This document shows, piece after piece, positions 48,930 through 57,949 of a stretch of DNA of 64,000 nucleotides. The position numbers were made by a program, and so were the translations under genes. The stretch lies in the NCBI GenBank assembly GCA_947502145.1, contig CANMYO010000002.1, forward strand, positions 806,001 to 870,000, given 5' to 3'. The notes beneath the pieces were generated by a model, which saw nothing but the letters and a program-made list of their open reading frames with translations, had not been told where the DNA came from and made no database searches. The first letter of the stretch is position 1. Each line of letters starts with the position of its first letter. Source of the stretch: an uncultured Paracoccaceae bacterium. Lineage in GTDB: Bacteria > Pseudomonadota > Alphaproteobacteria > Rhodobacterales > Rhodobacteraceae.

Positions 48930-50945
48930 TTGGATATTGCGACGCTCCGCGACAAACACCCTGAACATTGGATGATGGCGGCGGCGATCCGCACGCTGAC
49001 ACTTGACGCGGTGGCCGCGGCCAATTCCGGCCATTCGGGCATGCCGATGGGCATGGCTGACGTGGCAACGGTGCTTTACCGGAACCACCTCAACTTTGAT
49101 CCCGCCGCGCCGAACTGGGCCGATCGGGATCGCTTTATCCTGTCGGCGGGCCATGGTTCGATGTTGCTGTATTCGCTGCTGCACCTCACCGGATATGCCG
49201 ATATGACGCTGCAGCAGATCAAGGACTTCCGCCAATGGGGTGCGATTACCGCTGGCCACCCCGAATATGGCCATGCCTCGGGCATTGAAACCACCACCGG
49301 GCCACTGGGCCAGGGGATAGCAAACTCCGTTGGTTTTGCCATTGCCGAAGAAATCCAGCGTGCACGGTATGGCAAGAACATCGTGAACCACTACACTTAT
49401 GTCATGGCCGGTGACGGGTGCCTGATGGAAGGTGTCAGCCAAGAGGCGCTGGCCCTCGCAGGGATGCAAAAACTGTCCCACCTTGTTGTTTTCTTTGACA
49501 ATAACAACATTACCATTGATGGCACCGTTGATATGGCTGACATCACCGACCAACCGGCCCGCTTCGCCGCTTCCGGCTGGCACGTGCAGGCGATTGATGG
49601 CCACGATCCAGAGGCGATTGACGCCGCCATCATCGCTGCCAAAGCTGATCCGCGCCCCTCGATGATTGCCTGCAAGACCCATATCGCACTTGGTCATGCG
49701 GCGCAGGATACATCAAAAGGTCACGGTGCGCTGACAGATCATGACCAGCTTTTGGCCGCCAAGGCTGCATATGGCTGGAAGTATGGTCCATTTGAGATCC
49801 CGGCCGATATCAAAGCCAACTGGGAGGCAACCGCAACGCGCGGGAAGGCCGCCCGTGCCGCCTGGGAAGACCGTTTTGCCAAGCTCTCCACCAGCCGTCA
49901 GGCCGAGTTCAACCGCGCCCTGGCCGGTCAAGCCCCCAAGAAACTGGCCGCGACGATCCGGGCGTTCAAAAAACAGACCAGCACAAGTGCGCCCAAGCTT
50001 GCCACCCGCGCCTCCTCTGAAAAGACGCTAGAGGTGATCAACCCGATCATGCAGGAAACAATTGGCGGCTCTGCTGATCTGACCGGGTCCAACAACACCA
50101 AAACATCCGATATGGGCGTATTCCACCCCGACAGCCGTAAGGGGCGTTACATCTATTACGGTGTGCGCGAACACGGGATGGCGGCAGCGATGAATGGCAT
50201 GGCCCTGCACGGTGGCGCGCGCCCCTATGGCGGTACGTTCTTCTGCTTTACCGATTACGCACGCGGCGCAATGCGCCTGTCGGCGCTGATGGGCGTTCCC
50301 GTCACCTATGTGATGACCCATGACAGCATCGGACTTGGCGAAGATGGCCCGACCCACCAGCCGGTCGAACATCTCGCAATGGTGCGGGCGACGCCAAATA
50401 CAAACGTGATCCGCCCTGCCGACACTGTTGAAACAGCTGAGGCTTGGGAAATCGCGCTGACCAGCCAAAAGACGCCAACTGTCTTGTCGTTGACCCGTCA
50501 GGGCCTGCCAACAGTCCGGACCGAACACAAGACCAAGAACCTCACTGCGCAGGGCGGATATGTGCTTGCTGACGCTGACGGTAAACGTCGCGCCATCCTA
50601 ATCGCCACCGGGTCCGAAGTCGCGGTGGCCCTTGCAGCGCGCGATTTGCTGCAGACCGAAGGGATCGGCACCCGCGTGGTGTCCATGCCCTGTATGGAGC
50701 TGTTTGCCCAACAGGACGAAAAGTACCGCAAACGTGTGCTGCCAGCAGGTCCGGTGCGTGTCGGTGTCGAGGCGGGCGTGCGCCAGCCATGGGACGCGCT
50801 GCTTTTGGGTGAACGTGGCAACGCAAGAAAGGCGGACTTTGTTGGCATGGACAGCTTTGGCGCATCAGCCCCTGCCGGCACATTGTTTGAAAAATTCGGC
50901 ATCACGGCAGAGAATGTCGCTGACAAGGTCAAAGCGTTGCTGTGA
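48930..50945 (+). CDS. tkt: transketolase
   Basis: TPP enzyme of 671 aa in the pentose phosphate / Calvin cycle. TTG at 48930 gives the usual N-terminus [16 protein letters not shown]. The TPP motif [19 protein letters not shown] and the catalytic His region [15 protein letters not shown] are intact, as is [26 protein letters not shown]. Downstream lipoprotein overlaps by four bases. In Calvin-cycle organisms a second copy would be near cbb genes; none are in the window. Confidence 0.95.
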   Translation: MDIATLRDKHPEHWMMAAAIRTLTLDAVAAANSGHSGMPMGMADVATVLYRNHLNFDPAAPNWADRDRFILSAGHGSMLLYSLLHLTGYADMTLQQIKDFRQWGAITAGHPEYGHASGIETTTGPLGQGIANSVGFAIAEEIQRARYGKNIVNHYTYVMAGDGCLMEGVSQEALALAGMQKLSHLVVFFDNNNITIDGTVDMADITDQPARFAASGWHVQAIDGHDPEAIDAAIIAAKADPRPSMIACKTHIALGHAAQDTSKGHGALTDHDQLLAAKAAYGWKYGPFEIPADIKANWEATATRGKAARAAWEDRFAKLSTSRQAEFNRALAGQAPKKLAATIRAFKKQTSTSAPKLATRASSEKTLEVINPIMQETIGGSADLTGSNNTKTSDMGVFHPDSRKGRYIYYGVREHGMAAAMNGMALHGGARPYGGTFFCFTDYARGAMRLSALMGVPVTYVMTHDSIGLGEDGPTHQPVEHLAMVRATPNTNVIRPADTVETAEAWEIALTSQKTPTVLSLTRQGLPTVRTEHKTKNLTAQGGYVLADADGKRRAILIATGSEVAVALAARDLLQTEGIGTRVVSMPCMELFAQQDEKYRKRVLPAGPVRVGVEAGVRQPWDALLLGERGNARKADFVGMDSFGASAPAGTLFEKFGITAENVADKVKALL

Positions 50946-51493
50946 TCCACAGCCCACGTTCCATATTGGCGGTCAGCGGCCTCGCGTTGCTGACCGCCTG
51001 CGCAGCACCGGCACCCGTTGAGGTCACGCAGCCCGTGGAAACGGCCGAAGTCGTGCCGTTTGCCCGCGCAGTTCTGGACGGGTTGCAGGCCCGCTCCATC
51101 GCCGAAAGCCGGGAATACTGCGGCTACATTGAAAGCGGCCCCGATGGCACATTGCGGGCTACACCGGCGCGTCCGGGGACCGAGGCGTCCTGCCATCTGC
51201 CCAACCCGCGCCCCAGCACGATTGCATCCTACCATACGCATGGGTCATTCTCCGCCAGGTTCAATAACGAGATCCCCTCTTCGGATGATCTGATGTCTGA
51301 TATTGAAGCCGGCACCGACGGCTATATCAGTACGCCCGCCGGGCGGCTTTGGCGAGTTGACCACAAAACGCAACTTGCATCCCTGCTCTGCGGACCTGGA
51401 TGTGTGACCTCTGACCCCAAAAACGATCCTTCAAACGAAGGGCCGGTGGGCACAACATACTCTGTCCTCGAACTGATCTGGCTGGAACGCTAA
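50942..51493 (+). CDS. DUF4329 domain lipoprotein
   Basis: Protein of 183 aa starting with GTG at 50942, overlapping the tkt stop by four bases. The lipobox is LTAC with Cys at residue 20 (GLALLTAC), so it is a predicted lipoprotein. The C-terminal region [29 protein letters not shown] resembles the DUF4329 / JAB-like isopeptidase module with an HTHG metal-type motif and a Ser-Asp pair. Function unknown; a peptidase role is possible. Confidence 0.75.
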   Translation: MIHSPRSILAVSGLALLTACAAPAPVEVTQPVETAEVVPFARAVLDGLQARSIAESREYCGYIESGPDGTLRATPARPGTEASCHLPNPRPSTIASYHTHGSFSARFNNEIPSSDDLMSDIEAGTDGYISTPAGRLWRVDHKTQLASLLCGPGCVTSDPKNDPSNEGPVGTTYSVLELIWLER

Positions 51494-51552
51494 CCCGGGT
51501 GATTCTCATGTTTGAAGCATCGGCAGAAACTGCATGGTCTGTTGGCGCAAAC

Positions 51553-51566
51553 GGTTAGCGGTAACC
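51553..51566 (+). promoter_or_regulatory. LacI-type operator 1 upstream of gap1
   Basis: GGTTAGCGGTAACC is palindromic at 12 of 14 positions around a central CG, as in LacI/GalR operators. A second related site lies 30 bases downstream. Confidence 0.45.
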
Positions 51567-51582
51567 GCCTGACGAATTGCGC

Positions 51583-51650
51583 TGTTACCGTTATCACATT
51601 GATAAATATTCAGTTTTTCTTGTCCCTGCCTTCCATTCGCTCCTATAAAT
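51583..51650 (+). promoter_or_regulatory. LacI-type operator 2 and promoter of gap1
   Basis: TGTTACCGTTATCA (51583-51596) is palindromic at 10 of 14 positions around CG. A promoter TTGTCC (51620-51625), 18-base spacer and TATAAA (51644-51649) follow, with gap1 starting at 51682. Two operators upstream of the promoter fit a LacI-family activator or repressor such as the central-carbon regulator CceR, which is inference. Confidence 0.45.
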
Positions 51651-51681
51651 AGCGCGAACAGGCGCGTATCAGGGGATCACA

Positions 51682-52683
51682 ATGACCGTCACTTTGGGCA
51701 TCAACGGCTTTGGCCGCATTGGACGCTGCACACTGGCGCATATCACCGAAGCCGCTCGCAATGATGTGCAGGTGGTCAAGATTAACGCCACTGGCCCAAT
51801 CGAAACCAACGCCCATCTGCTGAAGTACGACAGTGTCCATGGCCGCTTTGGCAGCCCGATCACGGTCAAGGATGATACGATTGATCTCGGACGTGGCCCG
51901 ATCAATGTGCAATCCACCTATGATCCACAGGAACTTGACTGGTCTGGCTGTGACGTCGTGCTGGAATGTACAGGTAAATTCAACGATGGCGAAAAGTCCA
52001 AGGTGCATCTGGATCGTGGCGCAAGAAAGGTGCTGATCTCCGCACCCGCCAGGAACGTTGACCGCACCGTGGTCTACGGCGTCAACCATCGCGATCTGAT
52101 CGCGACAGAGCGGCTGGTCTCAAACGGATCCTGCACCACCAATTGCCTGGCCCCGCTGGCCAAGGTGCTTGATGATGCCGTCGGGATCGAACGCGGGATC
52201 ATGACCACCATCCACAGCTACACCGGCGATCAACCGACGCTGGACCGTCGCCACGACGACCTTTATCGCGCCCGGGCCGCAGCCATGGCGATGATCCCAA
52301 CCTCTACCGGTGCGGCCAAAGCGCTTGGCGAGGTCCTGCCGGGGCTGGCAGGCAAGCTGGATGGAACCGCCATGCGCGTGCCCACGCCCAACGTGTCGGC
52401 CGTTGACCTGACCTTTGAAGCGGGTAAATCCATCAGTGTAGACGACATCAACGCCATCGTCGCAGAAGCCGCTGGCGGCTACATGGGAATGGTGATGGCC
52501 TATGATGATGAGGCCAAGGTCTCGATTGATTTCAACCACACCACACAATCCTGCATCTTTGCCCCCGACCAGACCAAGGTTGTTGGTGGCAAGACCGTGC
52601 GTGTGCTGGCGTGGTACGACAATGAATGGGGATTCTCGGCCCGCATGGCTGATGTCGCTGGTGCAATGGGCCGGCTAGGCTAG
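51682..52683 (+). CDS. gap: glyceraldehyde-3-phosphate dehydrogenase, GapB-like (first copy)
   Basis: Enzyme of 333 aa. The NAD(P) loop INGFGRIGR (7-15) and catalytic Cys in SNGSCTTNC are present. At the ribose-binding position it reads INATG with Ala36-Thr37 where glycolytic enzymes have Asp, and LDRRHDD places Arg where the other paralogue has Met. This is the pattern of NADP-preferring, gluconeogenic GapB. Paralogue gap2 at 53719 has Asp36. Direction of use is inferred. Confidence 0.93.
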   Translation: MTVTLGINGFGRIGRCTLAHITEAARNDVQVVKINATGPIETNAHLLKYDSVHGRFGSPITVKDDTIDLGRGPINVQSTYDPQELDWSGCDVVLECTGKFNDGEKSKVHLDRGARKVLISAPARNVDRTVVYGVNHRDLIATERLVSNGSCTTNCLAPLAKVLDDAVGIERGIMTTIHSYTGDQPTLDRRHDDLYRARAAAMAMIPTSTGAAKALGEVLPGLAGKLDGTAMRVPTPNVSAVDLTFEAGKSISVDDINAIVAEAAGGYMGMVMAYDDEAKVSIDFNHTTQSCIFAPDQTKVVGGKTVRVLAWYDNEWGFSARMADVAGAMGRLG

Positions 52684-52754
52684 GCCGCCCCGCAACTGAT
52701 CTGCAATAATCGCACCTCCCGTTTCGGCGCGCGTAGCTGACCAGCCGACTGACA

Positions 52755-53384
52755 TCATGACCTTTCCTGCGCCCCCTTGCCTGCCAGGATCTTGCCGCGA
52801 AACTTTTCGATCCGGGCAAAGCGGGTTTTGGATGTCTTGGCCTGATTCAGATTAAAGGCATAGCTTTTCTGGCGGCCGGGCGTCAGCGCGTGGAACGCTT
52901 CGGCCAGTTCCGGGTCGGCATCCAACGCAGTGATCAGTTCGTCAGGTATCGGAACCTCACGCGGGATCCTTGGCGGTGTGATCCCGGCTTCCGCATATCC
53001 GATCGCTTCCCGCAGGTATTTCGTGATGACCGGCGCCATTTTCTTGACTGCCCCGTTCTGGGTGAACCTGATCATATCAGCGTGCTGTGTAAACGCGCCC
53101 TTCTTTTCCAGAATGCCTTCCGGGTCCTGCAGCAATGGCGCATTGAAAAAGCTGAGCCTGAAATCGTGCCTGAACGCGCCTATGATCGCAATGTTTCGTC
53201 CGGTGTGCACGTAACAGGGATGCCCCCACTTCACCTGCTCATCCAGCCCGGCAGCCAGTGCCAGGTCGCGCAGTGCCCGCAATCCTTTGTTCCAGATATG
53301 TGCTGAACAGGCGGCGGTGGCAAACCGGTTGCAGCGCCCGCAGCCCTTGTCAAAGTAGGTTTCTATCTCTGTGATCATTGCCAT
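52755..53384 (-). CDS. YdeI/DUF1801-family protein
   Basis: Protein of 209 aa: an N-terminal DUF1801-type domain (EVKWGHPCYV-like: EQVKWGHPCYVHTGRNIAIIGAF) and a C-terminal YdeI/OmpD-associated tail (IPDELITALDADPELAEAFHALTPGRQKSYAFNLNQAK). The family was linked to bacteriocin or polymyxin protection; the real activity is unknown. Two close ATGs (53384, 53378) are possible starts. It is convergent with gap1 and divergent from the small membrane protein. Confidence 0.8.
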   Translation of the reverse strand: MAMITEIETYFDKGCGRCNRFATAACSAHIWNKGLRALRDLALAAGLDEQVKWGHPCYVHTGRNIAIIGAFRHDFRLSFFNAPLLQDPEGILEKKGAFTQHADMIRFTQNGAVKKMAPVITKYLREAIGYAEAGITPPRIPREVPIPDELITALDADPELAEAFHALTPGRQKSYAFNLNQAKTSKTRFARIEKFRGKILAGKGAQERS

Positions 53385-53490
53385 GATCCTGCCCCCCCGG
53401 AGCCATCGTGTCACGGCTATCCATTGCAGCGCAACGGCGCAGGCCGTGCAAATGACTTGTATCCTTGGCGCAGGCCGGTAAACCAACTCT

Positions 53491-53634
53491 ATGACCAACA
53501 CGCTCGCCATCTGGCTCGTTTCCCTGATCGCGGGATTCTTCCTGCTCGATCATTACGTGCTGGAATGGGGTGCAGGCGTTGCCGCACTCCGTGCATTGCT
53601 CGATTTGATACGCTGGTTGGCCTTTTGGCGTTAG
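53491..53634 (+). CDS. small membrane protein upstream of gap2
   Basis: A 47-residue frame from ATG 53491 to TAG: MTNTLAIWLVSLIAGFFLLD, then HYVLEWGAGVAALRALLDL and IRWLAFWR. The first 20 residues form one transmembrane helix and the C-terminal helix is amphipathic ending in WLAFWR. I recall similar small hypothetical proteins next to gap in Rhodobacterales. It precedes gap2 by 84 bases and may share its transcript. Function unknown. Confidence 0.65.
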   Translation: MTNTLAIWLVSLIAGFFLLDHYVLEWGAGVAALRALLDLIRWLAFWR

Positions 53635-53676
53635 TCTGAGCGTGATCAAAGGTTGACCTTCCGGCTTAAATCGCAA

Positions 53677-53690
53677 TGTTAGCGCCAACA
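53677..53690 (+). promoter_or_regulatory. LacI-type operator upstream of gap2
   Basis: TGTTAGCGCCAACA matches its own reverse complement at 12 of 14 positions around a central CG, and resembles the two sites before gap1. It is 28 bases before the gap2 ATG. Confidence 0.45.
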
Positions 53691-53718
53691 TCAACGCCAA
53701 CTCCCAAAGGAGACTCCC

Positions 53719-54720
53719 ATGGCTGTTAAAGTCGCCATTAACGGTTTCGGTCGTATCGGACGTAACGTCCTGCGGGCCATCATTGAATCAGGTCGCACGG
53801 ATATTGAGGTTGTTGCCATCAACGATCTTGGTCCGGTCGAAACCAACGCGCATTTGCTGCGTTACGATTCGGTGCATGGCCGGTTCCCGGCAGAAGTTAC
53901 GACCACCGAGGATACTATTGACGTGGGCCGGGGCCCAATAAAAGTTACAGCTATCCGTAATCCGGCTGACCTGCCCTGGTCGGATGTGGACGTCGTAATG
54001 GAATGCACTGGTATCTTTACCAGCAAGGAATCCTGTCAGGCGCACCTTGATAACGGTTCCAGCCGCGTGCTGATATCCGCCCCGGGCAAGAATGCGGACA
54101 AGACGATCGTTTACGGTGTAAATGACGACTCGCTGACGGCAGATGACATTGTTGTCTCAAATGCGTCTTGCACGACCAACTGCCTGTCACCTGTCGCCAT
54201 GGTGCTGAATGACGCTGTTGGCATCACCAAGGGCTTCATGACCACAATCCACAGCTATACCGGCGACCAGCCGACACTGGATACCATGCACAAGGACCTT
54301 TACCGCGCCCGTGCCGCGGCCCTGTCGATGATCCCAACGTCAACAGGTGCGGCCAAGGCCGTTGGTCTGGTTCTGCCGGAACTGAATGGCAAACTCGACG
54401 GCGTCGCAATCCGGGTGCCAACACCGAATGTTTCGGTCGTAGACCTGACATTCGAGGCCAGCAAAGCCACCACAGTGGCAGAGGTCAATGCCGCGATCAT
54501 CGCTGCCGCTGACGGCCCGCTCAAAGGGGTGCTTGGCTATACCGATCAGCCGCTTGTCAGCAGCGACTTCAATCATGATCCGCATTCGTCGATCTTCCAC
54601 CTTGATCAAACCAAGGTGCTGGACGGCAACATGGTCCGTATCCTGAGCTGGTATGACAACGAATGGGGCTTCTCCAACCGCATGAGCGATACCGCCGTCG
54701 CCATGGGCAAACTGATCTGA
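53719..54720 (+). CDS. gap: type I glyceraldehyde-3-phosphate dehydrogenase, GapA-like (second copy)
   Basis: Enzyme of 333 aa with INGFGRIGR (7-15), catalytic Cys in SNASCTTNC, and INDLG with Asp36-Leu37, the NAD-specific signature. A strong AAAGGAG box precedes ATG 53719. Closely related to gap1 (long identical stretches such as [14 protein letters not shown] and [10 protein letters not shown]), so the two arose by duplication and then differed in cofactor site. Expected to work in glycolytic direction. Confidence 0.94.
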   Translation: MAVKVAINGFGRIGRNVLRAIIESGRTDIEVVAINDLGPVETNAHLLRYDSVHGRFPAEVTTTEDTIDVGRGPIKVTAIRNPADLPWSDVDVVMECTGIFTSKESCQAHLDNGSSRVLISAPGKNADKTIVYGVNDDSLTADDIVVSNASCTTNCLSPVAMVLNDAVGITKGFMTTIHSYTGDQPTLDTMHKDLYRARAAALSMIPTSTGAAKAVGLVLPELNGKLDGVAIRVPTPNVSVVDLTFEASKATTVAEVNAAIIAAADGPLKGVLGYTDQPLVSSDFNHDPHSSIFHLDQTKVLDGNMVRILSWYDNEWGFSNRMSDTAVAMGKLI

Positions 54721-54738
54721 AATTAGGCAGTACTTGCA

Positions 54739-54760
54739 AAAAGGGCCGCCCTTTTCTGTT
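54739..54760 (+). terminator. Rho-independent terminator after gap2
   Basis: AAAAGGG (54739-54745), CCG loop and CCCTTTT (54749-54755), followed by CTGTT. The stem carries its own A/T tract, so it may work in both directions. Confidence 0.7.
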
Positions 54761-54928
54761 TGTGCACAATGAAAGAGCAACTTGCATCTATTTGGCAAGG
54801 AATGACTTTTTCGTAAAGATCGCTATGCGTTTTCTGCATTCCTGATCTACCAAACAGTGCGTTGTGCTGCGCCGCAGCATCGCTAAATGATGCCTCAAGA
54901 CATAACCGAACCTTGAAAGGATCTTCAC

Positions 54929-55087
54929 ATGACTATGTTACATTCGGTTCGCTCCGCCCTGCAAAAACGCGCAGCCTACCAACGCACCAAGAACGAAATC
55001 CGCGCCATGTCACTTGATGTGGCACTGGACCTTGGCATCTTCCGCGAAGATGCCAGCAAGATCGCAGCCAAGGCCATTTACGGCTAA
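54929..55087 (+). CDS. DUF1127-like small protein
   Basis: A 52-residue frame: MTMLHSVRSALQKRAAYQRT, then KNEIRAMSLDVALDLGIFRE and DASKIAAKAIYG. The arginine-rich amphipathic N-terminus and LGIxRxD(A/I) pattern are like DUF1127 (YjiS) proteins, which in Rhodobacter are stress-linked and sometimes encoded with regulatory RNAs. An AAAGGA box is upstream. A weak -35/-10-like pair (TTGTGC at 54862, CTAAAT at 54883) is compatible with a stress sigma factor but not conclusive. Confidence 0.75.
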   Translation: MTMLHSVRSALQKRAAYQRTKNEIRAMSLDVALDLGIFREDASKIAAKAIYG

Positions 55088-55103
55088 ATCTGGCGAATTC
55101 GAC

Positions 55104-55131
55104 AAAAACATGCCGTCCCATTCGGGGCGGC
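55104..55131 (-). terminator. terminator of the alpha/beta hydrolase gene
   Basis: On the minus strand GCCGCCCC-GAAT-GGGACGGC (55112-55131, one G-T pair) is followed by ATG and five T. It sits between the DUF1127-like gene and the convergent hydrolase gene. Confidence 0.6.
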
Positions 55132-55138
55132 ATTTGCG

Positions 55139-55909
55139 TCAGAACTGGCGAAAGAAATCATCAAGTCTGGCTTTGTAGGATGGGGCGCGATGCAGGTCGT
55201 TATGCCCCGCCTCTTCAATCTCGGCAAAGCTGACTGTAACACCTGCGGCGGTCAGTGCCGCCTGCAAACGGCGGGCATCCGCGATTGGCACGATAGCATC
55301 CCGGCCGCCATGAATAATTGTAACGGGTGCAGTGATGTCCGGCGCATAGGCGATGCTGTCCCACCTTTGCACACCTGGCAGGTGACAGGCTGGCAGCTTG
55401 GCCGTTCGCGCCATAACCTCGCACATGCGGGCAAAGGGCGCATTCAGCATGACGCCCAGCACGTCCCGCTCTGCGGCGACATGTTGCGCCAGTGAGGCCC
55501 CCAGCGACACGCCATGTACCACCACTGGACGTCCAGTGCGTTCCGCCAGCCAGTCATGCGCAATAAGGGCCTGCGCCTTCAGCCCCGCCTCTGTCGCGCC
55601 GCCGGGGATACCACCGCCGCCCGGATACTGCAGTGCGACAACAAAGTGATCCGCACGCTGGTGATAGATCAGATCGCTTTCGAAATAGGCCAGCGTCCCA
55701 CCGTTGCCCATCAGGTACAGCACCGGCTGCCCCCTGCCCTCTGACACAGCCAGATAAGCATCACCCGCGGTGATCTGTTCATAACCCGGCGTGCCCATCG
55801 GCACATCGCCAAACGGGTAGATGAACATCGGGTGCAGCACCACCATCAGCGCTGCATAGGCAAGGTAGGCCCCAATAATCACGGCAATCGCCCTAGCTAT
55901 TGACCACAT
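55139..55909 (-). CDS. alpha/beta hydrolase with N-terminal anchor
   Basis: Protein of 256 aa. An N-terminal hydrophobic helix (SIARAIAVIIGAYLAYAALMVVL) anchors it to the membrane. The nucleophile Ser is in HGVSLGASLAQ, the acid Asp in IHGGRDAIVP, and the His in EEAGHNDLH, giving a complete triad. The substrate is unknown; the family resembles membrane-linked BEM46-type hydrolases. It overlaps coaD by 17 bases. Confidence 0.8.
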   Translation of the reverse strand: MWSIARAIAVIIGAYLAYAALMVVLHPMFIYPFGDVPMGTPGYEQITAGDAYLAVSEGRGQPVLYLMGNGGTLAYFESDLIYHQRADHFVVALQYPGGGGIPGGATEAGLKAQALIAHDWLAERTGRPVVVHGVSLGASLAQHVAAERDVLGVMLNAPFARMCEVMARTAKLPACHLPGVQRWDSIAYAPDITAPVTIIHGGRDAIVPIADARRLQAALTAAGVTVSFAEIEEAGHNDLHRAPSYKARLDDFFRQF

Positions 55910-56393
55910 ACTTTCGGATCAGCGCCTCTTTGACCGCCGGTGTCACAAATTTGCTGACATCGCCGCCAAGGCGGCAAATCTCTTTGACAAGTTTCGAGGC
56001 AATGGCCTGATTCTTCGCATCTGCCATTAGGAACACCGTCTCAATTGAATTATCCAGCGATCGGTTCATGCCGACCATTTGGAATTCATACTCAAAATCG
56101 GCCACCGCACGCAAACCCCGGATGATCACAGTCGCCCCGGTATCCCGCGCACAGTCGATCAGCAGGTTTTCAAACGGATGTACGACAATCTCGGTGCCCG
56201 TAGCGGCCCCCAGTGGAACACATTCGCTACGGATCATCTCGACCCGCTCTTCGAGCGAAAACAACGGTCCCTTGTCACGGTTAATGGCCACGCCGATAAC
56301 CAGCTTGTCGACAAGCGAACAGGCGCGCCGAATAATATCAATATGTCCGTGGGTGACCGGATCAAACGTGCCCGGATACAGGCCTGTGCGCAT
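55893..56393 (-). CDS. coaD: phosphopantetheine adenylyltransferase
   Basis: Enzyme of 166 aa in CoA synthesis. The nucleotidyltransferase TxGH-type motif (GTFDPVTHGHIDIIRRA) begins at residue 9 and the signature ENLLIDCARDTGATVIIRGLRAVADFEYEFQM is intact. Family length is about 160. It continues into the hydrolase gene with an overlap. Confidence 0.96.
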   Translation of the reverse strand: MRTGLYPGTFDPVTHGHIDIIRRACSLVDKLVIGVAINRDKGPLFSLEERVEMIRSECVPLGAATGTEIVVHPFENLLIDCARDTGATVIIRGLRAVADFEYEFQMVGMNRSLDNSIETVFLMADAKNQAIASKLVKEICRLGGDVSKFVTPAVKEALIRKYVVNS

Positions 56394-56464
56394 CTTGGCA
56401 CCTCATCTTGACGTCATTTCGCGCCACGCAACATGATTGGGCCACCAAGGGCAACCCAAAAACC

Positions 56465-56902
56465 TCAATGGCCCATGATCATGCCCTGAAGTGCGTCCTT
56501 TTCCATCGACAGCTCAGCCAGCCGCGCCTTGACCACATCCCCTATAGAAATCAGTCCGACCATCTTGTCGCCATCCATCACGGGCATGTGGCGGAACCGA
56601 CCGTCGGTCATCTTCTTGAGAACCGCATCCGCGCTATCATCTGCGGTGCAGGTGATCAGCTTGGACGTCATCAGCGCCGACACGGATTCCGTCAGGCAAC
56701 CGGCCCCGCGTTTTCCCAGCTCGCGCACAATGTCGCGCTCAGACAGGATCCCGTCCAGGCTGCTGCCGTCTTTTGACACGACCACGGTCCCAATCCGCTT
56801 GTCGGACAAAATCTTCGCGGCCTCTGACACCGTGTCGCCGGGCTTAACCGAAATTACGCCCCCCGCACCGCCTTTGGATGTCAGGATTTGTTTCACCAGC
56901 AT
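56465..56902 (-). CDS. CBS-domain protein
   Basis: Protein of 145 aa made of two CBS repeats (KPGDTVSEAAKILSDKRIGTVVV and CTADDSADAVLKKMTDGRFRHMPVMDGDKMVGLISIGDVV). These usually bind adenine nucleotides and regulate a partner. No catalytic domain is attached. It lies between coaD and the LysR gene on the minus strand. Partner unknown. Confidence 0.88.
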   Translation of the reverse strand: MLVKQILTSKGGAGGVISVKPGDTVSEAAKILSDKRIGTVVVSKDGSSLDGILSERDIVRELGKRGAGCLTESVSALMTSKLITCTADDSADAVLKKMTDGRFRHMPVMDGDKMVGLISIGDVVKARLAELSMEKDALQGMIMGH

Positions 56903-56926
56903 GTTGGTCTCCTTCGAATTTATCGG

Positions 56927-57841
56927 TCAAGCGTCCTCCACGGATTGCCCCTCTGTCAAGACAACGAGGTGTTCAAGCCGGGCGACTTCGGCCTTTAACG
57001 CTATCATCAGCGCCTCTGCAAAGCGGGTCAGCCGCTCTGATGGGCGATCCGCCGCATGTCTGACCAGATAGAATGACCGGGTCAGTGACAGCGCATCCGT
57101 CAACACCCGGCGCAATTCCGGCGCACTTGGCAATGCAAAGTCATGGACAATCCCAATCCCGCCCCGGGCGCGCAGCATCTGCAGTTGCACCGCGACGGAA
57201 TTCGATGCCATGCGCACGCCATCCGCGGCAAGCGGCCCAAGGTAATCAAGCTCCTTGTCAAAGATCATATCCGGGATGTAGCCCACAATCGGCAATTGCC
57301 GCACGGCGACCAGCGATGTCGGCGGCAGGTCATCCGCGTGCATCGCCAAATGCAGCTGATAATCGGTGACCTTTTGCACGGTCAACCGCCCCGCAGCCGG
57401 GGGGCTGACCGTGATCGCCATATCAGCCTCGCGCCGGGACAGATTTACCACCCGCGGCAGGGCCAGAACCTGCACCTCCAACCCCGGATGATCACGGCTC
57501 AGCGCCGCGCAGACTTGCGGCAGCAGATAATTTGCGCACCCGTCTGGCGCCCCAATCCTGATCTGTCCCGACAGGCCGGGACCATCAGCCTGCCCCGGTT
57601 CCAGCGCGCGGATCAGCGCCCCTTCGGCGGCCTCTGCTTCTTCTCGCACGCGCTGACCACGATCCGTCAGCCGATAGCCCTGCGGTGATTTGATGAACAG
57701 CGCCGCTTCCAACCGTTCTTCTAGACGCGCAATCCGGCGCGACAGCGTTGCCGGGTCCATTTGCAGCCCCGGCGCTGCGCCGGTCAGGCTCTCGGCGCGG
57801 GCCACAGCCAGGAATATCCGCAAATCATCCCAGTTTTGCAT
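56927..57841 (-). CDS. LysR family transcriptional regulator beside mmsA
   Basis: Regulator of 304 aa: helix-turn-helix in LRIFLAVARAESLTGAAPGLQMDPATLSRRIARLEE, effector domain from about 88. Start MQNWDDLRIF at 57841 is used. It is divergent from mmsA with 108 bases between starts, so it is the first candidate to regulate valine/methylmalonate-semialdehyde metabolism. Confidence 0.88.
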   Translation of the reverse strand: MQNWDDLRIFLAVARAESLTGAAPGLQMDPATLSRRIARLEERLEAALFIKSPQGYRLTDRGQRVREEAEAAEGALIRALEPGQADGPGLSGQIRIGAPDGCANYLLPQVCAALSRDHPGLEVQVLALPRVVNLSRREADMAITVSPPAAGRLTVQKVTDYQLHLAMHADDLPPTSLVAVRQLPIVGYIPDMIFDKELDYLGPLAADGVRMASNSVAVQLQMLRARGGIGIVHDFALPSAPELRRVLTDALSLTRSFYLVRHAADRPSERLTRFAEALMIALKAEVARLEHLVVLTEGQSVEDA

Positions 57842-57949
57842 CGCTTCATCCTCATCGTCCCGACAAATTCGCAAAATCTCTTTGGGATATTGATCCTTTT
57901 ACACACAAAAGCGCAAGACTACACTGCCGCCAACCATAGTGAGGATTCC

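Noticed and set aside
54862-54888. RpoH-type promoter for the DUF1127 gene as a firm call
   Set aside because: Only partial matches to consensus; kept as a weak suggestion.
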